A stretch of DNA of 64,000 bases. Source: Nageia nagi (Eukaryota; Pinophyta). Below are positions 1 to 12,837 of the stretch, piece after piece. Where the stretch lies: positions 130,448,001 to 130,512,000 of the forward strand of contig JBITNC010000001.1 in NCBI GenBank assembly GCA_050084985.1, written 5' to 3'. The translations under genes were made by a program, and so were the position numbers. The number at the start of each line of letters is the position of its first letter. Within the stretch, counting starts at the first letter, position 1. The notes beneath the pieces were generated by a model. The model made no database searches and was not told the DNA's origin. It saw only the letters and a list, made by a program, of their open reading frames with translations.

Positions 1-1462
1 CTTCTTGAAATCCTTGGTCGCTCACTTTTATTTGCATTACCTTTTTCATCATTTGTACTAGAATTTGATTCTTCCATTCCTTAGGATTTATCAAGGAGTA
101 AATTTGTAGTGGAGGGCATTTCTTGGTTGACTTCCTCATCTTCTTTATCAAAATCTTGCTCTAATTTTTCTAGACAATTTTTCACTCATATATCTTTGAG
201 TGAATCATCATGGGTATATGTACTTTGTAGCAAATTAATTATATTTTCATCTATCATGGTTTTGAATTGATCAATCATTGGTAGTAAACTAATTATATTT
301 TCATCTCTAACCTGAAGAGGCATTCTTAGGATTTTAGAATCTATGAGAGAAATAATGATAACATATACATTTTTCTTTTTCTTGATCTTCTTTTATTTTC
401 TAAGTGATTTCATTCAATTCAATGTTAGAGATGATATTTCAATACCTTTCAATGTATCCTAATCATTTATGCTTGTAGATAGCTTTGAAGTTATTATTGA
501 AATGGTAATCAATAAAACCTTTAGGATCATAATTATTTGCTGCATTCATTTTACCCAAAGAATAATTTTTAATTCATCAACCATTATTTCAACCTCCATC
601 GAAGAACTTAATGTATAATACACAAAACCAAAAGGAAGTCTTATCATTCCCAACTTCTTCCTCAATAAATATTCATATTGGAATTTCATTTTCCTTATGA
701 ATTCAAAGATCATTAAATCTTTTCATTCACATATTTGGAGAGTATTGTTGGTGCTAAATCAACTCTATAAATATGAATGTAAGAAATATTAGGATGTTCA
801 AGGTAGAAATTTGTATGTCCCTTTTATCACTTTTCTTGTATTTGTTATGATCCTCTCCACTACATGAGGTCCTTTTAATTCTTTTTATATTTCATACTCC
901 CATTTATCATTTCTCATTTTCAAATCATTTTATTTATTTCTTAGCTCCCATTTGGGATAGGTTAAATACACAAGAATATCAACCACTTTGATCCTCTCAC
1001 TTATACCTAAAGGCTTTTTTATATTCTTTCCATGTAACATAAGATAGACATTATAAGAATTCATTGAAAATTTTAATACATTTGCTCTTATCAAGAAAAT
1101 TTATTTAATTAAAACATTACTAATTACAATACTTCACCAAAGTCTTTTTCCATATCCTACCCTAAGGAGGAAACCTAAGAGCTCCTTTTTGAACCTAGCA
1201 TATGAGTCTTCGATGATAACTTGGTTGAGTAGGCTCAACAAAATCTAAGTATTTTCTCAAAATAATACTCTATTAGCTACCAACATCCTATGATGGTCCA
1301 AATATTTATATTCGAACTTCAAGAGATCCTTGATGAGTTTGGTTGCTTTATGGAGTTTATTGTATTTTTCCTTTTTATTGCTCCTCAATGTAGGTAACAC
1401 CTCGGTTAGACCAATCAAATGCTTCTTCAATACTTGTAGTTAATCAATATATTATCACCTGA
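1..1462. other. unassigned AT-rich stretch, decayed
   Basis: No open frame of useful length and no domain I recognise. Short patches translate on the minus strand into Glu/Lys-rich peptide (about 100-360), resembling other decayed retroelement coding sequence here, but not enough to name a family. It lies outside the left end of element G1. Confidence 0.3.
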
Positions 1463-2277
1463 TATTGAATGTTCTTAGTGATCCCTTGTGTGAGTTAAGT
1501 AGAAACTATATTAATCATTCACATGTGATGATGTATTATCTTTATATGAAGATAAAAAAATATCAATAGTAAAGATAATAGAAAGTAACAATAACAATAA
1601 TCTAATAGTAAGTAAATAAAATAACAAATAACAAATTTAGCTTATTGGATCAAGATAACGAAATGCGCTATTGAGATTAGGATCAAGTGAAAGATAAATA
1701 CTTGTTAACCTTACCTAGATGATAAATATTATATGTAGATAGGAACATTTTGAAGGTAGGGATATTGACATGTGAGTCCTCACATGTAACATAATAAACT
1801 AGAAATATAGAATGAACTCCCATAGTAGCATAGACATTAGATCTCACACAGTAGCAATAACACATATGGTAACAAATACATTAGGCATCTAAAGAGATAA
1901 TATTTGCAACAAAGATTCAAAGCATAATAGATGATCAATAAGTTGAGCCAAACACATAATAGAATAAAAAATATGCTTGTAATATCAAGAACCAAATATC
2001 AATAGTTGGCATTAATAAACACCAAAACTTTCAATTGGTAATAGTTATCAAGATTAAAATCTTGATAATTTTTTTGTAATCATACTTACCCTTACATATG
2101 CAATACATACTCCAATTTTCACTTAGGAAGATGAGCACTGATGCTGGGGGACCTAACACAATGGATGATAAGATTGTATGAGAAAGGACTAAGACAATAT
2201 CTGTAATATGATATAAGATTAACATAATAAAATACTTAATTAGACCACTTAAGGTAGACCAAAATTAAGTTTCAACA
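1463..2277 (-). repeat. G1 3' LTR (815 bp)
   Basis: Aligns along its length with 10485-11149. On the plus strand it begins TATTGA (a decayed TGTTGA) and ends TCAACA. It is 150 bp longer than its partner because the partner lacks a block corresponding to roughly 1850-2000. Just beyond 2277, the minus strand has a decayed purine tract (AAAGAGTGG) where the polypurine tract should be. The length equals that of the LTR at 35147-35961. Confidence 0.8.
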
Positions 2278-3967
2278 AATACCACTCTTTGTAAATATAA
2301 TGAAGTGAAATGTAATTGTGTTTGTAAAGGAAATATAAAAGATAAGAAAAGAAAAATTTGATACTTCCCTATTTTTTCTATGAATCCATCCGATCATCAA
2401 AGGTTGATGATATTTTCTTCCCCCTCTTTACCTTTATTATGAAATGGAATGGTTCTCATGTAATGAGAATGCCTAAGAGTAAAGAATTCCTTAAAGAAGA
2501 GAGCTAGAAAATACCATCTTCTAAATATATGTGTGATAAACTCTTAAAGATATAACACTAATAATGAGAGAAATAATCATCATAAGTGTATGATGTTTTC
2601 ATTGTAACACTTAATTCCCTATTTATGGATATGCATTGTTACAATAGATTCAAGTATCCTATTTATGGACTCATAATGTTTCATCTCAAAATATATAACA
2701 ATGAAGAGCAATGATGAAATTAATATAATATGCATACATTATGATGAAAGCATAAGCTATCCTATTCATAGATATACAATTATTATAGTAATACCTAATA
2801 CCTCATTTATGGATGCACATATATAATCATAAAGACCAATCATAATGATGGTTAGCTTAAACCCAACCAACAAAGGTACTAAAACTAAATGAGGGTCACC
2901 CCATTATTGAAATAACAAGTTAACCCATTAATGGGTGTACATAATCATGGTACTAAAGCTTACTCCATTCATGGATATCTTATAATATAGAGTGATAAAT
3001 TCCTAACCCAAAGGGTTATCATATTTTAATATATGTAATTTTTTCATTATCTTCCTAGGGCCAGTAAAGACATACAACAATCAAGCCAAACAAGATGATA
3101 AATACCTAACTGAAAGGGTTTTCATATTCAAGTATATGAGATTTTTTCAATGTAATCTTATTAAATACATATAGTAAGCATATTTAAAGCCAAATATGAT
3201 GATAAATAACCCACCTAAATGGGTTTCATATTTCCAAAATAACAGTTTCATATTTGCAAACATAGAGATAAGGTGATTATAATGATGGTTATTTATTGTC
3301 CACCTAATAAGGACATGTCAATTTTTTGAAAATAAAATACAATTATATACTTTATAAATATTTTTAATAAATAAAACATATGATTTATCATTCTCATATG
3401 CATTTCAAATTATCAAATGTAGTTTTCTAAATGACATATATATCCCTAAAAATGTCAAAAAATAAAAGGAACCATACTTAAACCTACTTGTGGTGGCCAA
3501 GGAATGATAGAAAAACTATCCCAAGTACTAAGTTCAATATGAAAATCTCAAACAATGTTAATGTTAGCCCCAACACATTTTCCCAACTTGAATTTTGATA
3601 ATCAATGGTAAATATATAAATGCATACAAAAAAATGCAAATATTCATCCCAAGATATTCCATAATCCTCATGGCATCGATTGAATGCTCAGCTCACTTAA
3701 ATTGGGAAACATAAGAACAAAATCCTTTTAAACCAAATAATATAACTTTTTCTAGACCAAAGTATATCTCTTAGACCCAAGAATTGATAATGCTTTCAAA
3801 CTAAGGTAAAATAGAAAACAAACTAGTGCGAATGCTAAGTTGCAAAGATAAAAATCAATAGAGGCTAGCATTAATAGTTATGTAGTAGAATAAAAGTAGA
3901 ATTAGGAAAATAATCTAAGAGCCCCAATAGATATCTTGAATAGATATGAATACAATAAATATAAGAA
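2278..3967 (-). other. G1 3' untranslated region with degenerate short repeats
   Basis: Noncoding sequence between the integrase end and the 3' LTR. Between about 2590 and 3010 a phrase like 'cctatttatggatatac' recurs in diverged form (near 2615, 2660, 2760, 2800, 2930, 2965), suggesting an old tandem array. Similar phrases occur at 35962-36780 beside the LTR of the same family. This supports its being the 3' UTR of this element family. Confidence 0.55.
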
Positions 3968-5175
3968 AATATAAGTGACATGTTCCCCTCATGCATGGAA
4001 GGGCTTCAAATGCATAGCATTAGTACAAAACTTATCTTCTCTTCCATCAATTGTCATCTACTTATATATTCCACTTGTATACTTAGCCTTGACAATATAT
4101 GGACTAATCCTATTTGTCTCAAATTTACCTTTATATTCATTTTTAGCCTTAGTCTTATGATGATCCTCCTTGATAACCAATTCACTAACCTAAAAATCCT
4201 TTGAATTGATCTTATTTGTATATACCCTCTTAGTTCTTTTCTAATATGCCCTAAGATGTTCAAAAGCATGAATTCTCATCTCGTATAAACTTTCCAATTA
4301 CCTTAATATTTCTTATCTTTGCTCTCTTCAATCAATAATACCTTCTAAATAAAACTTTAAAGATTGAATTTCCACATCCAAAGGAAGAATCGCTTCATCT
4401 CCATATACCAATGAAAATGGAGTACACATTGTTGCAGATCTAATGCTAGTTTTATATGCACATAATGCATATATTAGTTATATATGTTAGTCCCTTTTAT
4501 GGTTCTTAATATTATTTCATAAAATATTGATGATAGTCTTATTGGTTGCTTTATCCTATCCATTACCTTGTGTGTAGTATGTAGCTAAAAACTTATATTT
4601 TATCTTAAATACCTTTTAAAATTCTCTCACATTCTTTCTCATAAAATTCTTTCTATTATCCATGATGATATGATATGGAATACCAAATCTTGCAATTATG
4701 TTATCAATAAAAAATTTCACTATCTAAGGACCTTTGGATGATATCAAAGGTATAAATTCTTCCACTTAGTAAAATATTTAGTTGTAACTAAAATGAGCTT
4801 GTATCCTTCATAATATTTAGGACTAATCACTCCAATTAAATCTAAAACCCAAATAGAAAATGTCCAAGGTGAAACCCTTGTAGCCAATTCTTGTGAAAGA
4901 GCTAATCTTAAATTACCATGATTTTGATTTTTTTTCCATTTCTTAACATGAAGGATACAATCTTTTTCCATATATGGCTAATAATAACCTAATCTTAGAA
5001 GCTTATAGAATATAGTCTTACCATTAAAGTGACCTCCGCTTAGATGATTATGTACATGCTCCATGGCCTTGTTAATTTTGTCTTCAGTTAAGCACCTAAA
5101 CAATGTTCTATCAAAAGATAATTTGTAAAGAATATCACCAATGATCATATATCTTGATACCATCCACTTGAGCAT
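3968..5175 (-). pseudogene. G1 integrase (decayed)
   Basis: Minus-strand frames give, in order: the zinc-binding N-terminal part (4978-5175; HVHNHLSGGHFNGK, ending KLLRLGYY), the start of the catalytic core (4744-4971; PWTFSIWVLDLIG, then YFTKW) and the C-terminal part (3968-4269). The first catalytic Asp of the core is present in VLDLIG. The frame breaks at 4975 and again within 4270-4744, where the second Asp and the Glu would lie. Family knowledge: this enzyme inserts element cDNA into chromosomes. It cannot make a functional protein as it stands. Confidence 0.8.
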
Positions 5176-5193
5176 CCTCTTTAGGAACTTATA

Positions 5194-5850
5194 TTAACAT
5201 GAATCTATAATTGTACCATCTTTCAAATAGTTGTATATATTAGCATACCACTCAGTATATGGAAGTACCACACATGCAATATGCTCTTTCTCAAAGAAGT
5301 TAACAAAGAATCCCTCATATACAAAAGAGTTATTCTTGAGGCTATTCATCTTTATCATAATTTCTTCATCTTCAATATAAATAGGTTTCAAAGAAGTAGC
5401 ATTTTCCATAGCATTAGCAAATCTATTATTGTTCCTTGGAATATTTTTAAATTGGACCTTTGTAAAGCATCTTTCAATTGTCATGGTCATCAACTCCTTG
5501 TAATGATACAACTACTCATCCTTTGTATTATAGACCCCATTAATTTGGTTTAAAATAAGTTTTGAATCATCATAAACCTATATATACTTGATATTCATGT
5601 TGACAATCACCTTTAAACCTAAAACCAAGTCTCATATTTAGTTGTATTATTAGTATAATCAAAATTCAACTTATAAGCCATGGGAATAATACCACCTTGA
5701 GGATATATCAATACAATTTCTTACACAACTGCTTTAAGGCATTTGGAACCATTAAAATACAAGATCCACTTTTCCTCATCCTCTTATTCAACCCATGTAA
5801 TAAGCTCATCCTAAAACTATTTTTAACTTGATGTAGATTCCTCACATGGT
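5194..5850 (-). pseudogene. G1 second (archaeal-type) RNase H, decayed
   Basis: Minus-strand reading gives an RNase H fold of the type found as an extra domain in Tat elements: WILYFNGS (usually FDGS, so the first catalytic Asp has become Asn), a Gly-rich strand, the TNNTTKYE region holding the helix Glu, YDDSKLI for the GDS motif, and a C-terminal NIPRNNNRFANAM segment. It sits between the native RNase H (5880-6262) and the integrase, the usual position for this extra domain in Tat elements. Several in-frame stops break it. Element G2 in the same window has the equivalent domain upstream of RT. Confidence 0.7.
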
Positions 5851-5879
5851 GGCTTAGGAAACATATCAGTAATAATGTA

Positions 5880-6262
5880 TCCCATGATTGCTTTTTGATG
5901 CATATAAATGAGGTAAAATTATTATAAATACATTATCCATTTTACAGGCCTTCCTTGTAGTTTAGGTTTATAGAGAAAATACTTCAATGGATCATCTTGA
6001 GAAACCACAAAGATAGTATTGGTGACCATTTAATGTTCGAGTTTCTCAATCATTTGAACAATAGAAAAACACAACTTCTCAATTGAAGTATAGCTTATTT
6101 TAGATAAATAATGCATAACACTTTCCTTACCCACATCATCCTTTTAAACCAAAATAACTCTTAAAGTATGATTTGTAGCTGAGACATACAAATAAAAAGG
6201 CTTCCCATGATCAACAAGTTACAAAATAAGAGAATTAATTAATACCTCTTAATGGAACATCA
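5880..6262 (-). pseudogene. G1 native gypsy RNase H, decayed
   Basis: Read on the minus strand with frame changes, this stretch holds weak matches to the gypsy RNase H that follows RT: a GSLFICMS segment like the first strand, then a region matching the YYLSKTL and EKLCL segments. It fits exactly between the RT C-terminus and the second RNase H. Stops are frequent and the call rests on position as much as on residues. Confidence 0.55.
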
Positions 6263-6263
6263 A

Positions 6264-7060
6264 TTATTTTTGGAAATCCTCTATCAAAATGTACTTATTT
6301 CTCTTGATAAAATGAGAGAAACTAGTTTTCTTATCCACTAATTGAGCTAAAAATGTCTTGACTTCTTTTAGTTTTCCTTGTATACTAATAAGTTGTTTGA
6401 TGTTCTTAGGAGGAGGCATATCCATAATAGCTTTTACTTTCTTAGGTTCAATATTGATTCTACTTTTAGAGATAATGTAATCCAACAATTTACCACTTGA
6501 AACCCCAAAAACATACTTCTTTGGATTAAATTTTAGGTTAAATTTTCTCATTCTTTCAAAAATAACCCTTATGTCTTCTAAATGATCTTCTTTTTCTTAT
6601 ATTTAGCAAGAATACCATAAACATAAGCTCTAACATATTTATGAATCAAGCCATTAAATATATTTACCATTGTTTTTTTATAATTTTCTCATGTATTCTT
6701 GACACCAAAGAGCATGACTACCCAATAAAATATGCCCCAATGAGTGGTGAAAGTGGTGCTATGTTGATCCTCTTTATTGATATTAATTTGAATATAACCT
6801 AAAAAACCATCCATGAAAGATAATATTTCATGACCTATAGTAGAATCCATAATCATTTGAATATATGGTAATGAAAAAGTTCCCTTAGGGAAGGCCTTAT
6901 TTAGATCCTTAAAATTTTTACAATATCTTATGTATTCTTTTGGTTTCATATTTAGAACAATATTAGATAGCCAAGGTGAGTAATAAATGGGCTCAAATGA
7001 AACTAGCCTTGTGATATTTACCAATCTCCTTCATCAACAAGGCATGCTTGCAATACATGG
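6264..7060 (-). pseudogene. G1 reverse transcriptase, catalytic DD replaced
   Basis: Two minus-strand frames cover it. 6689-7024 has LNKAFPKGTFSLPYIQMIMD and HEILSFMDGFLGYIQI, the fingers and palm with the first catalytic Asp in FMDG. 6264-6551 has LKFNPKKYVFGVSSGKLL and MPPPKNIKQL, the connection to RNase H. Between them (about 6600-6690, one frame away) the YVDD motif reads YVYGIL, so both catalytic aspartates are gone. The enzyme copies element RNA into DNA; this copy cannot be active. From about 7060 up to the protease at 8390 lies decayed spacer, which is normal for Tat pol. Confidence 0.85.
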
Positions 7061-8389
7061 GCCTTATTTTCTATTGTGCATGTTTAACATGGCTCTAATC
7101 TAAATACTTTGTGGTATATCCTCAAAATCAATGTTTATCTTAGTGGGAGACTTATTCAACTAAGGTATCTAATCACAAGGTTGAGAAAGATTAGGAAATG
7201 CTTGTAATCGTGCCATGACATAAGAGGAACCATATCACAATCTCAATAAAAATACACTCACAAATCCCTAACTACTTAGCCTAATCCTACTTATGTAAAA
7301 ATCAAATAAGGCTAATGTAGCATATATAAACTTGTTATATCCTACATCTCCTCTTCCAAATATGCATGGAAGTGGAATTATTTCTTTCCTTTCCTCTTGG
7401 GATGAAAGTTCTTAAACTCAGATCTTACCCCCAACATGTTTAGGACTTCATCATCTATTTCAAAAATATCAACAAAATTCACAACCATTTTAGGTAATAT
7501 GGGATAAGTGAGATCTCATTCTACTATAGAAGCATGGACACTTACAAAAGTATTAATGTTGGAAAAAATATTGGCTTGCCTCTTTCTACATAAGTAAATC
7601 TTATTAGGTGAATTGAGTACCAACTCTATTAGATTTATAGTTTATACTTCTTCTTATGATCCAAATTCTACATTTAACTATTAATTTGTGTTAGTTAGAA
7701 ATTATTCTTCTGAGTATGAATCCTCATCATCCTTTACTACAATTCCTCTCTTATAATTTATTGATTTGAACATGTTAGTAGGTATATCATCAATTCCTTT
7801 CTCTAGTTTTCCCAATCATTTACCTTTATACCTTATTGAGTCCATATACTATGGGATCAATGCTACATAACACTATATTGCTCTAGCTCTTTTATCAATT
7901 TATGTAGAAGTAGCCTTTAGTTTTACTTATTCATCAATTTCCTAGGTAAACTTTTAACTATTTATGTTATACAAAACCTCCTTTGTGCTCTCATATTTTT
8001 ATTGAGACATATAATAGTTGTATTTAGTGTAATTACTACTCTTCCTTTGAATTTGAGAATTAACACTAGCATTGGTATGAATGCTAGTGACTACATGAAT
8101 ACTAAGATCTTTGTGAACTATTAGGTTTACTAAAACTCATCATAGCATATTGAATCATATTCTAGCTAACCATTTATGTACCAACACTCATTTACTTTTA
8201 TAATAGTATTTTTTCATCATGCTCATTATATTCTTCCTCTAACTCATCATGGACTTATATCTGATTGTAAGGAATAAGATAAGCTCCACTCAATCATACT
8301 TTTAGAAACATCTGCAACTTTTATAATATATTTTTTTCCTTCATAGTTAAATTTCAACAACTTATGTAGAGTATATGCTACACATCTCA

Positions 8390-8722
8390 TTTAATGGATA
8401 CATGGTCTTCTAATAAGGATATTGTAAGGCAACTTCTTGTTAAGAATATATGTTGTACTTCCATAGTATTTTGTCCCAATTGAATTGGAATGGAGATGTG
8501 TCCTACACATAGATTTTATGCATTATCAAAGCCTTTGATCTTATACTCTTTCTTTTGTAATTTGCTTATAAACTTATCTTCAAAATATTGTAATAATTCT
8601 ATAGAAAAAATGTTCAATTTGGTTCCATCATCAACTAATGCATATTTTATTGTATTTCCTAAGATATTTACATCAATGTGCATAGTTATATGGTTTTCAA
8701 TTATCTCTTGGATGGGAAGCAC
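8390..8722 (-). pseudogene. G1 aspartic protease, decayed
   Basis: The minus-strand frame 8516-8722 contains ALVDDGTKLNIFSIELLQYF, the active-site loop of gypsy proteases in the D-D/S-G form common in Tat elements, followed by a segment ending IKGFDNA. Further downstream (to about 8390) frames match the flap and C-terminal strand. The active-site Asp-Gly is present, but the frame is broken on both sides. It cuts the Gag-Pol polyprotein in active elements. Confidence 0.7.
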
Positions 8723-9222
8723 ATTTTCATTGAAAGCTAGCTTGCTTGTTTAAAAAATAAACAATTCCTACCAATTCACTTGTTGTAATGGTAATATCAA
8801 TATTTATGCCACTAAGAAGTTCAAATAATTCCATTTGATACTCATTGGATGTTTAAAATAATTCAAACAAACTAATCTTGGAAATAGTATTTTTCAAATT
8901 TTGAATAATATTTTTCTTCCATTTTTCAATTTTATTTTTGTTAGTTGAAAGGTTGGAAGTAGGGCTTGTTTTATAGAAAAAATAGGATTAGGAATACCTT
9001 TTTTACTTGTTGCAGTATTGTATACCTTTTCCTTTATGAATATGATTTTGAATTTGATTATGAAAATTTATTTAACTGAATCATCATCAAACTTTAGTGG
9101 TCGTACATTGTCATCATCGATACTCATATTCATCATATTAACAACTAGAAGCTCTTAACCTTTCACTTTAAATATATCATTTTCATATGAAATTGTCCCA
9201 TTATCCATAAGTTTTTTTCTCA

Positions 9223-10090
9223 TTACAAAATAAATTGACATATGGTGTCCCTTAACTTGATGATATATACCAAATGCACTCTCCTTATACCAATGTGGTT
9301 TCTCTTCATTAGGACAATATTCTTTACCTTCGATATTTTGATAATACTTATCTCAAGATAATCTTCTAATAATTTACTTGGATGAGTAGGAAGTGGAAAA
9401 TTATCCTTTTCACTTTCATATTTTCTTTCTTGATCTTTATCCTTATATTGAGAGGTAGGCTTAGTTTCATTAGCATTAGTATCCTTTTTCTTTTTATATG
9501 ATCTTTTACCATTATCCCTTGTGGAAGAAGAAGATGTATAATGAAGTGGACTATATCTTAACATATACCTTTCTTTCTCAATAAGCATGTGAACCATGTC
9601 CACAAATTGACCTATAACATAATCAAGATCACAAGTTCCAAGAATAGGATTAATATTTTTTGAAAATTCCTTTGAAATGAATTTCTCATCCATAGTTTGT
9701 TCCATTGATCTCCAAATCTTCACATATATAGGAGAAAACTTATCCAATTTATTTGAATGACCTTATTTTAAATGAATTAAATATATATAATTAATGGTTT
9801 TCTTGATGTTGTACTAAAATGACTCTTGAACTAATCTTCCAATAATTGGTATGTGGTGATAGATCCTAGTGCTAAATTATGAAACTACTTCCTAGCTTCA
9901 CCGATCAAAATTATGGGATAGTACTTTACTTTTAAGTTATTATTGATCCCCCATTTAAGCTTTATGTTATACTTAAATTCCTAAAGATGAATAATAGGAT
10001 AACCTTCACAATTGATTCTTTCCAACTCAGGTTCTTTACTAGTCTTGGTGAGGTTGGCATTATGAATCTCCAAGCTCAAAGGATTTCCCT
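9223..10090 (-). pseudogene. G1 gag, decayed
   Basis: The upstream part (about 9800-10090, minus) reads INCEGYPIIHL, YYPIILIGEARK and LALGSITTYQLL, the pattern of plant gypsy Gag capsid (one region, then LTGEAxxWF, then a Ser-Ile-Thr/Ser-x-Tyr segment). The downstream open frame 9223-9747 (174 codons) continues with a Ser/Lys-rich linker (SSSSTRDNGKRSYKKKKD). No CCHC knuckle is seen. Gag forms the particle in which reverse transcription occurs. Broken near 9750. Confidence 0.65.
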
Positions 10091-10460
10091 TATCCTTAGT
10101 AATAACAATGCTTGTTACAAACCAATTTTGAAGTAATTGCATCTTTGTTTACCACTTCTCAAACTAATCTATTATTAAGGTGATAGCATTAAAAGGTCCA
10201 TTCCCAAAATTGGTACTCATGATAATATTAATGTTGTTATTTTCTTGTAATGAAAGTATAAATGATTTTGCAAGAATGTCTCAAAACTCAAGCATCTCCA
10301 TCATTTTAGTAAAACCTTCTAGAGTAATATTTTCTATATCTGTCATACTTACAAAATATTATAATCAAATACTAATAAGAACACTATTTTCCTTATTTAA
10401 TAATAGAAATGTTGTATGTTCAAAGAGAAAATATTTGAACCTTATCTAAGAGATGAATAT

Positions 10461-10484
10461 GCTAAAAAGAGGTGGGCGATAATA
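10461..10484 (-). other. G1 candidate primer-binding site, decayed
   Basis: On the minus strand the sequence directly after the 5' LTR reads TATTATCGCCCACC. This resembles the TGGCGCCCACC-type primer-binding sites I know from plant gypsy elements, with the TGG altered. The spacing is right for a PBS; the match is imperfect. Confidence 0.4.
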
Positions 10485-11149
10485 TGTTGAATATTTTTTG
10501 TGATCCCAAGTGTGAACTAAGTAAAAACTATATTAAACTTTCACATATGATGATGTATTATCTTTATATAAATACAAACAAAGATTAATAGTAAAGATAA
10601 AATATTGTAATAGTAATAATTATTTAATTGTAAGTAAATGAGATAGTGAATAACAAATTTAGATTATTAGATTAAGATAATAAAACACACTATTGAGACT
10701 AGGATCAAGTGAAATATAGATACCTATTAACCATACCTAGATGAAAAAAATTATATGTACATAGGAAGTTATCGAAGGTAGGGATCATGATATGTGAATC
10801 CCCATATAAGATAACAAACTAGAATGGTAGAAGAAATGTACACAAGAGCATGAACATTGTATCCTAATCTCAATAGGTGGTGTTGATAAACACTAAACAT
10901 TTTACATAATACAAGTTATCAAGACTAAAATCATGATAACTTTCCCTACAATCATACTTATCCTTATATATGTAAGATATTATCCAATTTCCTCTTAGGA
11001 ATGTGAGCATACACATTGGGATACATAGCACAATAAATGATAAGATTGAATGATAAAGGACCAAGAAAATACCCATAACATGATATAAGATCAACAAAAT
11101 AAAATATTTAATTAGATCACCTAAGGTGGACCATAATTAAGTGTCAACA
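10485..11149 (-). repeat. G1 5' LTR (665 bp, internally deleted)
   Basis: Begins TGTTGA and ends TCAACA on the plus strand, a perfect 6-bp terminal inverted repeat. It aligns with 1463-2277 except for a missing block of about 150 bp after the segment near 10862. Similarity by eye is about 75%, so G1 is old. Confidence 0.82.
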
Positions 11150-12837
11150 CTTTACCTCTATAATAATTTATATTTCTATTCTTAAAATCACACAAAATGA
11201 ATGAATTCCAAAGCCAATTTTGGGAATCTCACAAGGGAAAATATAGTTACCTTGAAGAGATCATAAGATAGATGATATTTCCATGTTTCTTTTCTTTTGT
11301 TAACTTATTTGAGTCTTTATGCATTTTCCTTAGATTATTGTGGCTCTAGTATGCATCTCTAATATATTTTAGATCATTGTGAAAACTTTTTTCTTATTTG
11401 GTTTGAGCAAGGATGCTTTAGTCAATCTTTTTGTGTGTTTGTCTCTACATGCACTCCTCCTGCAAAATGAAGGCTTAAGTTTAGAGTAATTGATAAACAT
11501 TAAATTTTAAAATGAAAATATTTTTCATTAGTCAAATTTATAGTGATCTCAAGAACATTTATAAACTCCTTTACTCTTTAATAAGTCATTTCAACCTGAC
11601 CAATAAGATCATTTTAAGTATGAAAATATTTCGGTCATGTTGATGCTTATGTTAATAATTTTCATTCACTTGTCATTAAATCTTTCAATTTGACCAAGGA
11701 GGCTTGTGAAAAATGTTTCGTTCAATCCATTTTCTTATTAAAAAATATTTTTTTTGTTGTTAAAATTGATTTCATCGATCCAACTATTTTCTCATAAAGA
11801 ATATTCTAAGTTTTGATATTCTTTATTTCTTTTAGTTAGAATGAGTTTATTATTAACGAATCTTAATTTATTCTTATCATTCATCTGGGTTTGAATAATT
11901 ATGTTTCATTTTTAAAAGTTAATACCAAAAGCCTTAGTTTAGATCATATTGGTATTTAACATTTTTCTAATTAGTTTCATTATTCTCATCGTATTTGATC
12001 TAACTAACTTTGCATTAGAAAAAATCTTACCTTACATTTTTGTTGAAATCAAATTCACTATCCTCAAGCTCAGTTTGGTCACTTGTTATCAATGACTCAT
12101 TAGTCAGACTGAGAAAACAGATAAGATGATATCTTACCATTTTTATAGTCATTTTCCTCTCATAACTAATAATTAGAAACAACTTAGGTTACCCTTTCTT
12201 ATGGTTGGATCCAAGAGGAGGTTGGCTTTGTCTAAGTTTTGGAAATAGTTCACTTCATGAAATTTGGACTCCAAAATATTGAACTCAACTTGATTCAATC
12301 TCTACATTATGCTAGGGAAACTCATATTTATAGGAAATAGTTTATATGGATAGGATGATATGGTGTGCATCTAGAATGACACATGATATCTAATTAATAG
12401 CTAAGGATAATTAGGATTTGCATAGTGATCAAGGTAGAAAAATGTTATTCAAATAATGTAAGGTGATTAAGTAAGCAAATGGAATCTTTGGTAAATAAGT
12501 CATTTGATCTAACCAAGAGAAATACATTTTTTCAGATCAGGTCCTCTTGTTAAAATCAAAGATGTTAAAAAAAATAGTAGAATAAAATGCTGTTGGTAAA
12601 TTTAATCCAACTAAAGAAAAAATACTTGATATATTCAATTGGTCGGTTTGATGAGGATGATTATGAAAGTAGGTGAAGGATTGGAAAGGCACTCAATCTA
12701 ACCAAAGGAAATTTATTTGTTGGATTAAAGAGGCTAATGATAATATAAAAATTCTTATTGATGATATCATCAATCCAAGTAATAGGAGAATGACTTTAAT
12801 AAAATTAGTTAATTAGATTGAAGACGTTAGCAACAAA
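11150..12837. other. intergenic sequence, nothing recognised
   Basis: AT-rich, with stops in all frames. I see no LTR ends, coding remnants, tandem repeats or RNA genes. Confidence 0.5.

Larger units (their letters stand above)
1463..11149 (-). mobile_element. G1: decayed Ty3/gypsy (Tat-like) LTR retrotransposon
   Basis: About 9.7 kb on the minus strand. It is bounded by two related LTRs (1463-2277 and 10485-11149), the right one with perfect TGTTGA...TCAACA ends. Reading the minus strand, coding remnants come in the order gag, protease, RT, native RNase H, second RNase H, integrase, then a 1.7-kb untranslated region. The two RNase H domains and their order are the known hallmark of part of the Tat lineage. 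Every domain carries stops or frameshifts. The flanking 5-mers (1458-1462 cctga, 11150-11154 cttta) agree at 3 of 5 positions, so a target duplication is not established. LTR divergence is large, so the insertion is old. Confidence 0.85.

Noticed and set aside
1463-11149. Target duplication cctga/cttta for G1
   Set aside because: Only 3 of 5 bases agree; not enough to claim.
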